Source: Scheffersomyces stipitis CBS 6054 (taxonomy: Eukaryota > Ascomycota > Pichiomycetes > Serinales > Debaryomycetaceae). Taken from it: DNA of 64,000 bases. Below are positions 1 through 10,399 of the stretch, one piece after another; the stretch's first letter is position 1, and every line of letters begins with the position of its first letter. Location of the stretch: contig NC_009048.1 of the NCBI RefSeq assembly GCF_000209165.1, positions 806,001 to 870,000 of the forward strand, written 5' to 3'. A program made the translations under genes and the position numbers. The notes below the pieces were generated by a model. That model was not told the origin of the DNA. It did no database searches and was given only the letters and a program-made list of their open reading frames with translations.

Positions 1-1086
1 ACTCATAAACACTTCAAATATCACCAACGGACATTACTAGACCAAGAGACAACTCCAGAAAAATGCTGTCATACGACCTGATTAGAGATATACAATAGGT
101 TTGTCTTCCAAAAGGCATAGCGGAATATCAGAAATTACTGTGGCGGTAGATTCTGAAGGTCAGCTCTCCTATTTGTGCGATTCAAGCTTAGGCGAATATA
201 ATTGCAAAGGTACATACTTTATACCTTTATTAAGTCGACAGTGAGGTTTCTGTTTTTGGGTTCGAGTGATGGCCATACTATACTGTTCGTCAACCGCTGG
301 CGATTCTTTAGCAGGATCTATTCTACGGGATCCTTCTCGAATGAAAAGCCTCTAGTCGAGCAGTAAGAGGTGGTGATTTGAAGTGTGTATTGACGAGGTA
401 CTTGTTGGTGTAACTTTTTGATGGGAGTCCAATGGTTATACGTAATAGGTCATTGGGATGGATCTAAGCTTGGTATCTACTAAGCGATGCTTTCAAAGGG
501 CTATTGTGCTCATCGTGGAAACAGACAATCATTTTTATACAAAAGTCAAATAAAAGGCTTTCACAAAGACAAATCTTAGAAACACAATGATTTACGGCTT
601 ATGACTTACGAATCAACAACAATTGCTAGCCACCAGTTCCATTCTGAGGTCTTCGAAGCAGATAGCCCGTTTTCGGTGCATTTCTGTACTTCTGACTAGC
701 CACACTTAGAGCTTTTGCACGTGCGAAGAGCTCTTGCTTTTTTTTTGCAGATATGGACTGCAAGGCGTAGAAGGGGATAAGAACTTCTACAGTTTTATCG
801 TTTATATCTGTAAGTAACCAATTCCACGTAGTTGTTATAATCCAGAGATTGTAGAAATGTGAGCTCTTGCTTTTTCGCAGCTAACGCAACATGCAAAAGG
901 GCGCGAGAGAAAAGTAGAGTAAATGCAGGTTATCCAGAAAACGTAAACAATAATACCGAATCAAGTAAACAAAAGATCTAGCTGCCAAAACGTGAAAACC
1001 ATTCCTTTTCTTTAGAAAACTACAAAGTCAAGGAGTCCTCTGCCAGAAGAAGTCGGAAAGGAACTGTAAGCACTGAACTTGCCAAT
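1..1086. other. Intergenic region upstream of NUD1
   Basis: No convincing gene. The first 81 bases are open in frame 1 and end in TGA, so they could be the tail of a plus-strand gene beginning before the window, but 26 codons cannot show that. A palindromic GCACGTGC box has its CACGTG at 718-723. A 15-base word, GAGCTCTTGCTTTTT, occurs exactly at 728-742 and 861-875. No tRNA or snRNA signature was recognised. Confidence 0.5.
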
Positions 1087-4000
1087 ATGGAAGTACCAGC
1101 CGAATCCAACCGCCAGCCGCTGGATACTTCTACTCCCACGTCTACGGCCATCAACAGATATATAAGAGAAACGGAATTGGGAGAACATATCATCAACGGA
1201 AGCACTTCAACGGCGCAGACTTCAGCATATGAACCAGACAAGTCTGAACAGCAGTTGGGCTTGCCGGACGTGGAATCAATTCTGCTCAGATCAGGAACTG
1301 GAAGCACCGATGAAAATCTCATTGAAAATGTGAAAGTATCGCATGTTGCAGGTGTTATAGATCACATCGAAAAATTGGGAAACCAGGTCAAAGGAGAACA
1401 AAATGACGACGACAAAATAGACAAGAATGACAAAACGCATGAGTTTCAAAGAGAATCCGAATATCTGCTGACGAACTCCCAAAAACGTTTGAATCCGATT
1501 CAAGAAGAAGAGCATATGAGCAAACTGAAAAGCATTGAAAATCTGCAAGAAAACAACTCATCCATACTTGATGATGCTTCACCCAATAGAATTATCAAAC
1601 CCAGCAGATATCAGGAAAAACTTCTGTATCTTCCCAACAGCATGTTCCACGTTGATAAGGACAGCTCCATGGCATTTGCGCTGGAAATCCAAGATTCTCC
1701 GTTCAGTTCCATCCCAAACACATTCAAGTACAAGTCACATCCCAATGCAAAGACTAAAGCAACTCTAGGTGGAACACGATTGAAAACTGTTGATAGACCT
1801 TCTGGTTCTGAAGAAACTAACATGGAAGACAACAGTGAGCCAATAAAGACTTCGACAATTAGAGAAAACCACGTAGATACTCCGGATTGGATGCCAGAAG
1901 AATTGGACGACAAATGGGATGAGCCCAAGAGTGACTTCTTGTCTTCAGTCAGAATCACAAAGAGGGACAAAACATCGAGTGATCCCGTCGCAGATTTGGA
2001 TCTTGAGTTTCCTTCGGGGAACACCATTTTGCACAATTCCAAGTTCAGCTCACTAGATACGCCAGCTTGGAAACGAGCAGTAAGAGAGCAAGATCAAAAG
2101 GCAAAACTGCAGCCCAACTTCCAGAACATCTTTCTTTCTCTAGAATCACAACATGATAAGTCGGATAATGTCAATGCCAATAACCACTCTGTTTCGTCCA
2201 CTTTTTCCACGCCAATGGCCACTATTTCACACCAGAATCTTAAGCAATCGGACAAGGATGATAGAAATAACAAAAACAAGATCGCCGAGGATGTCAACCA
2301 ACAAGGCTCTCCTCTTAAATTGTTTGGCACTAATTACAATACCTTTACAAAAGAAAAGTTAAGCGGCGTATTGCAGAAATTTCACCAGCTGACGCCACCA
2401 GAAGAAGATCCTAAAAATAAGGGAAGTGATGAAATCGATGTTCAGCATAAGGAAGATGACAGTTTGAATCTCCAGAATGAACATTCGGAGATTCCCCGCT
2501 TGAAAATCAAGAATTTCACCAGAAGCAAGAATTATACAGAAGAGCATTTCATCCAGAATGCAAACAACGTATACAATAATATTCAAAAACGAGGATTCAA
2601 GCCTGCTCATGATGAAGGATTCCGATCTATGTCTAATGCTCATACTACAGCTACTTCTACTCCGAAGAGCCACAAGTTAATTCCTACCAGTGATCCTATA
2701 TTTCAAGATGATAACTCTTCTTTTACGAGTGACTTTGACGAAGAGAGTTCTGATTACAAGTACCAACAGTTCAATTCAGATGCAGTGAATAATGACTATA
2801 CGTCTTATGATCACAGTACAAATAATGGTGCGTCTGCTTATCCGCATGCTAAAACTTCTAGTATTCCAGATGTCTCTGAGCACAGCGATGATAGTTCCTA
2901 CACGTTTGATGATGTCTCTCTGACAAGTCCTGAACTTCAGAAACCTCGATTCAGACCCAACTCAAAGAAACAAGCATTTACCAATGACCAGAATAACCTT
3001 CGCAGTCAACAAGCTGTTCAAACAAGGGATGTAATAGAAAACTCAGAGGCACACGTCAATTCAGATCTCATGCATTTGGTAGAAATTCTCAAGAATGAAA
3101 ACGACAGATTGAAACAACAATTACAAAGTGGTGTCAATTTGCTCAATGAAACCGAAGTTTCTTTAGATAATGCTGACTTCACAAGCGAGGGTGTATCACA
3201 ATTGCAAGACTTGATAAGATGGAAACGAGCTTCACAACTCCATTTACCAACAGATACATTACCTTCCTCCCATAGTATCGAGAAGAATTCTGATCCCAAC
3301 ACAATTATAAGAGGAAGAATTAAACCCGGAGTCGACTTACCAGTTGCCTACGATAACATGGTCCTCGATGTTAAGAATCAAAAATGGGTTGCTAGCGAAA
3401 ATAAGGAAAACTATCCAGGAAGTCTTGATTCAATTGAAGATCTTGTGACAAACTCCACAGAATTTCCAGATGTCAGAAGACCACTCAGCAAACCAAATTC
3501 AAATAATATTATGACGAAGAATCTGAGACCAAATAGTAGCAAACTCGAAGTTTCTTTTCAATTGCCGCATTCAGACCAAGAAAAGGATAGGACCAGATCA
3601 CCAATTAACGCTGAGGTTACAAGTGTTTCTCAACTTGATGAAATTACATTTTCACAAACAAGAAAGAAGTTGGTTTCTATCATTAATGATATTCTTTCGC
3701 TTGAGGATACGATCAATATCCCGTGGGATGAAATTAATGAAATCTCCTTATCTAATCGCAATCTTGATAGTATTAAGGATTTGGATACCTTTTTGCCGAG
3801 TTTGATAAGTGTGGACTTATCTCAGAATGAACTCAAGTACTTGGAAGGCTTACCCAAGTCGATATTGAATATCGATTTGTCGGAAAATAGAATCGAAAAT
3901 ATTACACCGTTCCATAGATTCCGTGACCTTCAGTATCTTGACATTTCGTCCAACAATTTAGTAACGCTCTCCAATTTCAGCAAAAACATTCATCTCACCA

Positions 4001-5142
4001 ATTTGAATGCTTCAAAGAACCAGTTGAACTCCTTATCTGGATTACAGACTTTGGTGAATCTCGCCAAGTTCAATGCCTCTCAGAATGAATTGTCAGGATT
4101 GTTAGATTTCGACAACTACTTCCTTCCAAATTTGCAAGAACTAAACTTGTCAGAAAACTCACTTCAGTCTATTTCTGGATTGGAGACGTTGTCAAACTTG
4201 CGAGTTTTGAATGTAAATGAGAATAAGCTATTTGACATTTCGTGTAGAGGGAAACATCCACATTTGAAGAAATTGCTATTGAAATTTAACCAACTTGAAA
4301 AGCTTGATGTGCTGGCATTTCCTTTCTTGCGAGTACTTAGGGTTGATGGTAATGACTTAAGAAATATATCAGGGTTACTGAAGCTCAAACACTTGGATGA
4401 ACTATCATGTAAAGCTCAACGTAGTGTTGCAGTTATTGAAGAAGTTTTCCGTCACGCCAGAGATGTTCAGAGTCTTGATTTGTCAGGAAACATGGGCTTG
4501 ACTTTGTCAGGATACAACTTTCCTTTCCTTAATTTGAATAAATTGGAATTGACAGCTTTGGACTGGACTAGAGTCCCTGACAACTTTGCTGCCATATTTC
4601 CAAACGTTAGAGATCTAAACTTGAATTTCAACAGGTTGACCAATATTGACGGGCTTGCCAAATTGACCAACTTGAGAAAGGTTTACCTTGTCAGTAACAA
4701 GATCCAACGAACCGAGACTGTGGTAACTGGATTGCTTGGCTCGAGGTCCAGTTTGAGATTGTTGGATTTACGACTTAACCTGTGCAACATTGACTTGTAT
4801 CCTTACGTATTTAGTCCAGATGAATTGGAGTATGCTAAAGTTCAAAACTACGAAGATTGCAGTCCTATTCATTTGGACAACCTAGAGGACATCGAAAGCT
4901 TTGCTATTCACTACAAATCGCTAAGCAAGGGTGTAGACGAGTGGACCGAGAGAGATTCTCAATTCATCAACAAGTTGTCTATCCAGTCTACACTGAAGGT
5001 ACGTCTCCGTTTGAATTACGAGACTTTGCTCATCAACTATTTCCGCCGGTTGAGCCGTCTTGACGGTGGACATGTCAGCGACGAGAAACGAAGAATGATG
5101 AGGGTAAGATTAAACCAGAACGAAGTATCCGAGATCTTGTAG
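1087..5142 (+). CDS. NUD1: Nud1/Cdc11-like spindle pole body LRR scaffold
   Basis: Predicted 1351 aa. The C-terminal third (about residues 900-1240) is a run of leucine-rich repeats of the LxxLDLSxNxL type, ending in a cap-like region. The first 850 or so residues are hydrophilic and rich in Ser, Asn, Asp and Glu, with short conserved-looking acidic/Trp motifs (for example DTPDWMPEELDDKW near residue 264). This layout of a long disordered N-terminus plus C-terminal LRR is that of Nud1 (S. cerevisiae) and Cdc11 (fission yeast). These anchor mitotic-exit/septation signalling proteins and astral microtubules at the outer plaque of the spindle pole body. It is longer than S. cerevisiae Nud1 (851 aa). 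The ATG at 1087 is the first in the frame. Family assignment is strong from architecture; function is inferred. Confidence 0.8.
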   Translation: MEVPAESNRQPLDTSTPTSTAINRYIRETELGEHIINGSTSTAQTSAYEPDKSEQQLGLPDVESILLRSGTGSTDENLIENVKVSHVAGVIDHIEKLGNQVKGEQNDDDKIDKNDKTHEFQRESEYLLTNSQKRLNPIQEEEHMSKLKSIENLQENNSSILDDASPNRIIKPSRYQEKLLYLPNSMFHVDKDSSMAFALEIQDSPFSSIPNTFKYKSHPNAKTKATLGGTRLKTVDRPSGSEETNMEDNSEPIKTSTIRENHVDTPDWMPEELDDKWDEPKSDFLSSVRITKRDKTSSDPVADLDLEFPSGNTILHNSKFSSLDTPAWKRAVREQDQKAKLQPNFQNIFLSLESQHDKSDNVNANNHSVSSTFSTPMATISHQNLKQSDKDDRNNKNKIAEDVNQQGSPLKLFGTNYNTFTKEKLSGVLQKFHQLTPPEEDPKNKGSDEIDVQHKEDDSLNLQNEHSEIPRLKIKNFTRSKNYTEEHFIQNANNVYNNIQKRGFKPAHDEGFRSMSNAHTTATSTPKSHKLIPTSDPIFQDDNSSFTSDFDEESSDYKYQQFNSDAVNNDYTSYDHSTNNGASAYPHAKTSSIPDVSEHSDDSSYTFDDVSLTSPELQKPRFRPNSKKQAFTNDQNNLRSQQAVQTRDVIENSEAHVNSDLMHLVEILKNENDRLKQQLQSGVNLLNETEVSLDNADFTSEGVSQLQDLIRWKRASQLHLPTDTLPSSHSIEKNSDPNTIIRGRIKPGVDLPVAYDNMVLDVKNQKWVASENKENYPGSLDSIEDLVTNSTEFPDVRRPLSKPNSNNIMTKNLRPNSSKLEVSFQLPHSDQEKDRTRSPINAEVTSVSQLDEITFSQTRKKLVSIINDILSLEDTINIPWDEINEISLSNRNLDSIKDLDTFLPSLISVDLSQNELKYLEGLPKSILNIDLSENRIENITPFHRFRDLQYLDISSNNLVTLSNFSKNIHLTNLNASKNQLNSLSGLQTLVNLAKFNASQNELSGLLDFDNYFLPNLQELNLSENSLQSISGLETLSNLRVLNVNENKLFDISCRGKHPHLKKLLLKFNQLEKLDVLAFPFLRVLRVDGNDLRNISGLLKLKHLDELSCKAQRSVAVIEEVFRHARDVQSLDLSGNMGLTLSGYNFPFLNLNKLELTALDWTRVPDNFAAIFPNVRDLNLNFNRLTNIDGLAKLTNLRKVYLVSNKIQRTETVVTGLLGSRSSLRLLDLRLNLCNIDLYPYVFSPDELEYAKVQNYEDCSPIHLDNLEDIESFAIHYKSLSKGVDEWTERDSQFINKLSIQSTLKVRLRLNYETLLINYFRRLSRLDGGHVSDEKRRMMRVRLNQNEVSEIL

Positions 5143-6468
5143 ATACTGGTTGCAAAATTATTATAGAATTATAGTGCATATATATTTATGCTGGTGACCC
5201 CAATTAGGAAATGTATGCGATTCTTCACGTGAACGATTATGTGTGGACCATTTTTCACGTGCAGCGCAGTAGACTTTTCTGTAGTCCCCTGAGTTCACGG
5301 CTGAATCCATCGGAGTTCGGAATTCGGAATTCATTACCCAAAAGGGAAGCGAACCGAGGTACCTGACAATCTGTCAACTATCGGCATTACGCCCAAAATG
5401 AGTAAACTTGTGGCCACAAAACTTTGCGGCCGAGACATCTCATCAGATCCGACCTTTTTATAGACCGACATAATTAACAAAGCCCATAAAGTGACACAAA
5501 GTCGGTGTAATTCTCTAAAAGTTCATATTTTGTCAGCACGGCCAGTAGCTCGAACGGCCCTCCCTCACACACGCGTTCCCGAACAGCCATATTGTTACTG
5601 TTATGTCCGAGAAAATCCTTTGAAAATCAGGCTGTTTTTATCAGCCTCTTAAAGGGGCCATCCGTATTAGGTCTTGTTAACCAGGTTGTCAAATGACAAT
5701 TTATATCAGCTGGTATTACCCAGTTTAATCTTTCTCGGATGTTGGTTGTGAAAAACAAGCCGAATGTTTACTATAAGCCACTTCAGCTAAATAATAAACA
5801 TAATTAATTTTCTGCAATTTTCAGCAATTTTCAGCGACTCTATTCCGAGGGAGATCTCCTCGGAAAAGCGGAAAACAACAAGCGCATTTATGTCTACCTG
5901 CCGACTTTCGGGCATTTAAGCAGTGTTAATCCTTGCTGTATGTGTACATTGCACCGTTTTCTGTTCAGCCTTCTCTTGAACTACCCCCGGATCTCGGTCC
6001 CTCGGCCCATCACTTTTATTCCCATCTCCAGCTATAAAAGCGACGAAACTTCCAGGGTCAATAAGTTCAAAAAAAAATAAGAACTAATTGTTTTAATTGT
6101 TCAGATTTCCTTCTAGTATTGCTAGAATCATCTCAGACCTCAGTTTTGAGTTACACCACCGTATCGTGCTGTGTTCTTTTCTTGGTGCTCAGCCGTGTCT
6201 AAGTCGTATACCTTGGAAAAGTGTCCGCTATTCCGAGGAAGATTATCAATTGACTGAACCCAAAGTCAGTAGAAAACCACCACTCAGAGTTCAACCTAAT
6301 CGACTTGTAACTCTGTTTGACGAAACTGAATTCGAAATTTCATTCGAATCAACAATCCAAAACCACCTACGCTTCAATTGTCGTTCCACTTACTGTTTAT
6401 AGTTCCAGTCTCGAAATTTTTTTCAGACTTTCCTAATTTTGCATAATTCCGTAAATTTCAATTTTCCA
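5143..6468. other. Intergenic region and long leader of the exporter gene
   Basis: About 1.3 kb without a gene. It holds two CACGTG boxes 30 bases apart (5226-5231, 5256-5261), an ACGCGT at 5571-5576, and a TATA box at 6033-6040. From the TATA box to the ATG at 6469 there are about 430 bases, and I find no ATG from about 6070 to 6468. Confidence 0.6.
6033..6040 (+). promoter_or_regulatory. TATA box of the exporter gene
   Basis: TATAAAAG sits 429 bases before the ATG at 6469 and is the only clear TATA element in the region. It implies a long leader if transcription starts in the usual 40-120 base yeast window. Confidence 0.5.
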
Positions 6469-8274
6469 ATGTCGTCCATAGAAAAGAAAGAACAGAGGGC
6501 CAATCTCAACGAAAGTGCCCATTCTGATACCCTCCAAGAATCTAATTCTTCTCAGATTGATGATGCCAGAGACCTTGAGGCTGCAGCCAAGGGTCTGAAC
6601 CATGACTATGACTCATCGTCTGATGCACCAACTGGCCCAGAAGCCTTTGTTGGTGGTGATTTGGAGTCTGCTAACTTGGAAGAAGATGCTATCCCTTTTG
6701 GTGGCGATGAACTTTCTCGTTACGAATCAAACACCCAGGCTTCTAGAACTTTGAGTAGAAGATTGACCAATGCCGACGCCTTGATTGAAGAAGCCAACAA
6801 TACCGACGAGCCTTTGCCTAAAATGGGTAACGACCGTCCCTACCCTCCAGCATTGCCAGACAGAGCTCCGTATATAGTTGCTTTTGATGGTGCTAACGAT
6901 CCTATTCATCCTCATAACTTCTCCTTAGTCAGAAAAATCGCTTATTGTTGTGCTGTGGGTATGGCTGCTTTGTCTGTTTCGATGGGTTCAGCTTTGTTCG
7001 CCGAAAGTTCTGAAGATATAGTTGTATTATTCCATGTTGGCACCACTGTTGCTACATTGGGTACTTCTTTGTTTGTGATGGGCTTCGCTAGTGGTCCTAT
7101 CTTCTTTGGTCCCTTGTCTGAATTGTACGGAAGAAAGATTGTGTTGGTTATCTCTTCATTTGGTTACGTCTGCTTCTCCTTCGCTGTCGCTACAGCCAAG
7201 GATATCCAGACCATTATGATCTGTCGGTTCTTTGCCGGTTTTATTGGTGCAGCTCCATTGGTTGTCTCCGCAGCAGTCATGGCTGATTTGTTCTCTGCTA
7301 AAACAAGAGGCAGTGCCATTGCTGTATTTGCCATGGTATTGTTTGGTGGTCCAATGTTGGCTCCTATAATCGGTGGTTTCACTGTCAAGAACCCTAACTT
7401 GGGCTGGAGATGGACATCCTACTTCTGTGGGATCATTGGTGCTCTCTCTTTCTTGTTAAATACTTTCGTTTTAGAAGAAACCCATCATTCCATCATCTTA
7501 GTGAAGAAGGCTGAAACTTTAAGAAGAAGAACAGGTAACTGGGGAATTGTTGCTCCCCATGAGGAAATTCAGTTGTCCATCAAGGAAATCGCCGAAAAGA
7601 ATATCACCAGACCGTTGGTCATGTTGTTTACGGAGCCTATCATTCTTCTCATCACCATCTACAACGCCTTTATTTATGGTATGCTTTACTTGTTCTTGAC
7701 GGCAATCCCCTTGATTTTCATTGGTAACTATGGATTCTCTCAAGGTGTGGGTGAGTTGCCTTATATCTCCATGTTGATAGGTATCTTTGTCGGAGGTATC
7801 TTTATCATTTTCTTTGAAAAAAGATACAACGCTGCCATGGACAAAAACGGCGGAAAGCCTGTTCCAGAAGAAAGATTGCCTCCTATGATGGTTGGATCCT
7901 TCTTTTTCGCTGCTGGCTTGTTCTGGTTGGGCTGGGCTGGTAGCTACCCTGACAAGGTGCATTGGATCGTTCCTACCATTGGTGCTTCCTTCATTGGTTG
8001 TGGGTTGATTATGATCTTTTTGCCATGTCTTAACTACATCATTGACTGTTACTTGTTCTTTGCTGCCTCTGCCTTAGCTGGTAACACCTTCTTGAGATCA
8101 GCCTTTGGTGCTGTTTTCCCATTGTTTGCCAGACAAATGTTTGTCAACATGAAGATCCAGTGGGCTTCCACCTTGTTGGGATGTGTGGCTATAGCCATGA
8201 TTCCAGTGCCTTTCTTGTTTTACAAGTATGGTAAGAAAATCAGAGAGAAGTCTAAGTTTGCCTTTGTATTGTGA
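6469..8274 (+). CDS. MFS drug/polyamine exporter, DHA1 (Tpo) type
   Basis: Predicted 601 aa from the first ATG (6469); the frame is open further upstream but has no ATG there. A cytosolic N-terminus of about 145 residues carries the motif RPYPPALPDR followed by AFDG, typical of the yeast Tpo polyamine exporters. Twelve membrane segments follow. MFS motif A is seen as GPLSELYGRK after segment 2, and the DHA1 antiporter-type motif as GGPMLAPIIGG in segment 5. Family members export spermine/spermidine, drugs and weak acids by proton antiport at the plasma membrane. Candida homologues include FLU1 and TPO genes, and I cannot tell which one this is. A long ATG-free leader and a TATA box suggest regulated expression. 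Confidence 0.85.
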   Translation: MSSIEKKEQRANLNESAHSDTLQESNSSQIDDARDLEAAAKGLNHDYDSSSDAPTGPEAFVGGDLESANLEEDAIPFGGDELSRYESNTQASRTLSRRLTNADALIEEANNTDEPLPKMGNDRPYPPALPDRAPYIVAFDGANDPIHPHNFSLVRKIAYCCAVGMAALSVSMGSALFAESSEDIVVLFHVGTTVATLGTSLFVMGFASGPIFFGPLSELYGRKIVLVISSFGYVCFSFAVATAKDIQTIMICRFFAGFIGAAPLVVSAAVMADLFSAKTRGSAIAVFAMVLFGGPMLAPIIGGFTVKNPNLGWRWTSYFCGIIGALSFLLNTFVLEETHHSIILVKKAETLRRRTGNWGIVAPHEEIQLSIKEIAEKNITRPLVMLFTEPIILLITIYNAFIYGMLYLFLTAIPLIFIGNYGFSQGVGELPYISMLIGIFVGGIFIIFFEKRYNAAMDKNGGKPVPEERLPPMMVGSFFFAAGLFWLGWAGSYPDKVHWIVPTIGASFIGCGLIMIFLPCLNYIIDCYLFFAASALAGNTFLRSAFGAVFPLFARQMFVNMKIQWASTLLGCVAIAMIPVPFLFYKYGKKIREKSKFAFVL

Positions 8275-8731
8275 GCTTTCTATCTCCATTCTTCACTGCA
8301 TGAACAGCGACCTGTGAACCTGTTCGAAACTCATACACATGTTAATAAATCCATTCCTAATACACCTACTAATAGTCGTAATAGACGTATATATATTAAA
8401 GATTAGTAGAAGAGTATAGATATACATATGAACAATCCAGTACATGTAATTTTGCCATTCAATATGGACTTCAAATACGGAAATCGTCTTCTTAAGGTTT
8501 TTCCCTTGGGTTTCATTGTTTCTAAGCTACAATCATAAACTTATTTTCTTGAATTTTTCGCACCCAGACATTATTTTCGGGGTTGCATTTCTCAATTTTT
8601 CAGACAAAATATCGGTGAAAATTGAGGTCGATACAGAAACTAGTCAGACTTATACTCTTCGTAATCCACCATTTGTCTCTTTATTGTTTCTTCTTTTATC
8701 CCCCAACCAAGAGTCTGTGTTATTCCATGAT
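8275..8731. other. Intergenic region
   Basis: AT-rich spacer with no gene. The frame of the downstream GTPase-like gene is open from 8516, but the only start-like codon there is TTG, so this stretch is read as its 5' leader. Confidence 0.5.
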
Positions 8732-9937
8732 ATGAGAATTTTCATTCGAAGTTTCAGCAACTCCTTCACAAAATGGGCCAAAAAGCCTGTGTCTGGAGCA
8801 AAGCTCAAGAACTACTTGGGCCGTCCTTCCAACAATCTTTCCCTGGGACTCGTGGGTTTGGCCAATGTTGGCAAAAGCACGTTTTTCCAAGCTATTACGA
8901 AGTCGACTTTGGGTAATCCTGCCAACTATCCGTTTGCTACCATTGAACCTGAAAAGTCCTTGGTAGTCGTCCCTCTGATAAAATTGGATCATTATCAAAA
9001 GTTGTTTGGATCTGAAAAAAAGTTGTCCTCCAATTTGACAATTTGGGATATAGCAGGACTTACGAGAAATGCCAGTAGTGGTGCTGGGCTTGGAAACAAG
9101 TTTCTTGCCGATATCCGTCAAGTGGACGGAATATTTCAGGTGGTCAGAGGATTTAGAGATGATGAAATAGTCCATATAGAGGACAACAAGGTCGATCCGG
9201 TACGAGACTTGATGATTGTCAACGACGAATTGATCCTCAAGGACTTAGAATTCATTGAAGTAGGTATAGAGAAAGTTAATAAGTTGTTCAAGAGACCTAA
9301 TGCCAACAAAGCTGAGATTGAACTTGAACTCAAGACCTTGGAAAAAATTCAGGATTTGCTCTACGATGGCCAAAAGGTGATTAACGAGCCTTGGAGTGCC
9401 GAAGAGATTGACATAATTAACAGCTACAATCTCTTGACAGCTAAGCCTACAGTATATTTATTGAACGTGAACGAAGAAGATTACAAGAGCCAGAGCAATG
9501 AGTTCTTGAGCCAGATCCAAGAATGGATGGAAGAAAACAGTCCTCAGGACGAGCTTGTGATCTTCAGCGCTCAATATGAAACAAAATTGAATGAGTCGGG
9601 TAACCTGGAAGACAGTGCCATTCCCAGAATAGTGGAGCGTATGAGAGATGCCTTACATTTGATCTCATTTTACACTTGTGGACCAAAAGAAGCCAGACAA
9701 TGGACTGTGAGAGTGGGATCAACAGCACCAGAAGCAGCTGGAGTGATCCATACGGACTTACAAAAGACATTCATCAGTGCGTTGGTGTACAAGTGGGACG
9801 ATTTGAAGAGCGAAAAAGCTCCGTTTAACGAGGCAGGATTGAAGAGCAGTGGGAAACAGCATAGACATGGAAAGAAATATGCTGTTGAGGATGGTGATGT
9901 TCTTCTTGTGAAGGCAGCAGGTGGCAAGACAAGGTAG
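8732..9937 (+). CDS. YLF2: Mitochondrial YchF/Ola1-type ATPase, Ylf2-like
   Basis: Predicted 401 aa from the ATG at 8732. The protein has a P-loop GLANVGKST (residues 42-50), a switch WDIAGL, and NVNE at the place of the NKxD motif. That last change marks the Obg-related YchF/Ola1 group, which prefers ATP. The C-terminus is a TGS domain. The N-terminus (MRIFIRSFSNSFTKWAKK) is basic and Ser-rich without acidic residues, as in a mitochondrial presequence. That points to the organellar paralogue (S. cerevisiae Ylf2) rather than cytosolic Ola1. Its exact role is not established in yeast. Confidence 0.85.
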   Translation: MRIFIRSFSNSFTKWAKKPVSGAKLKNYLGRPSNNLSLGLVGLANVGKSTFFQAITKSTLGNPANYPFATIEPEKSLVVVPLIKLDHYQKLFGSEKKLSSNLTIWDIAGLTRNASSGAGLGNKFLADIRQVDGIFQVVRGFRDDEIVHIEDNKVDPVRDLMIVNDELILKDLEFIEVGIEKVNKLFKRPNANKAEIELELKTLEKIQDLLYDGQKVINEPWSAEEIDIINSYNLLTAKPTVYLLNVNEEDYKSQSNEFLSQIQEWMEENSPQDELVIFSAQYETKLNESGNLEDSAIPRIVERMRDALHLISFYTCGPKEARQWTVRVGSTAPEAAGVIHTDLQKTFISALVYKWDDLKSEKAPFNEAGLKSSGKQHRHGKKYAVEDGDVLLVKAAGGKTR

Positions 9938-10201
9938 AGAAGAGAGAGAGCAGAGAAAATAAAGAGAGAAAGTTGGTGAATTGGGAATGTAGCATTTGTT
10001 CAGAATTTGATCCGGATAGAATCTTCTGTGCTTTGTAAATAGACTAAAACTTGTAAATAGAAACCACCAGTGGGAGATCATAAATGGAGTAGAAGTCACT
10101 GTAAAGCAATAGTTGCTGTTCGTAGTGCTGTAGATCATTCTGGAGTGGTCGGCCCTTTTCCGTATATGGCTAAGAGGGAAGTACTATTCGGTAATAGAGA
10201 A

Positions 10202-10237
10202 AGACACAGAGAAAGACACAGAGAAAGACACAGAGAA
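10202..10237. repeat. 12-base tandem repeat, three copies
   Basis: AGACACAGAGAA is repeated three times without a mismatch, with partial units on both sides (GAGAA before, AGTC after). It lies in the purine-rich left part of the intergenic region between YLF2 and PGS1. Confidence 0.9.
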
Positions 10238-10399
10238 AGTCTTACGAGGCTATGGCGTTAACTGTATGGGGTAGTTAATACAGAAACAGGAGGAGTATCG
10301 ACCATGTACTGCTTCCTTCTTTTGAGCAAGCGAGCAGCTCGCCTAGAGGGTGGGGTCCTCGCTCAAGATAGCTGGTGAGTATCCAGGACTGGTTGCGAC

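Noticed and set aside
1..81. Frame 1 open to a TGA, possibly the end of an upstream plus-strand gene
   Set aside because: Only 26 codons with no recognisable motif; noted in the intergenic entry instead.
312..340. Resemblance to a U3 snoRNA box A and other snRNA words
   Set aside because: Only a few matching bases in the wrong order; no other snRNA boxes nearby.
6097..6402. 101-codon open frame in the exporter leader
   Set aside because: It begins with TTG; no ATG is present in the leader.
8516..8731. 72-residue N-terminal extension of YLF2
   Set aside because: Starts with TTG, and the mitochondrial-type start at 8732 fits the family.
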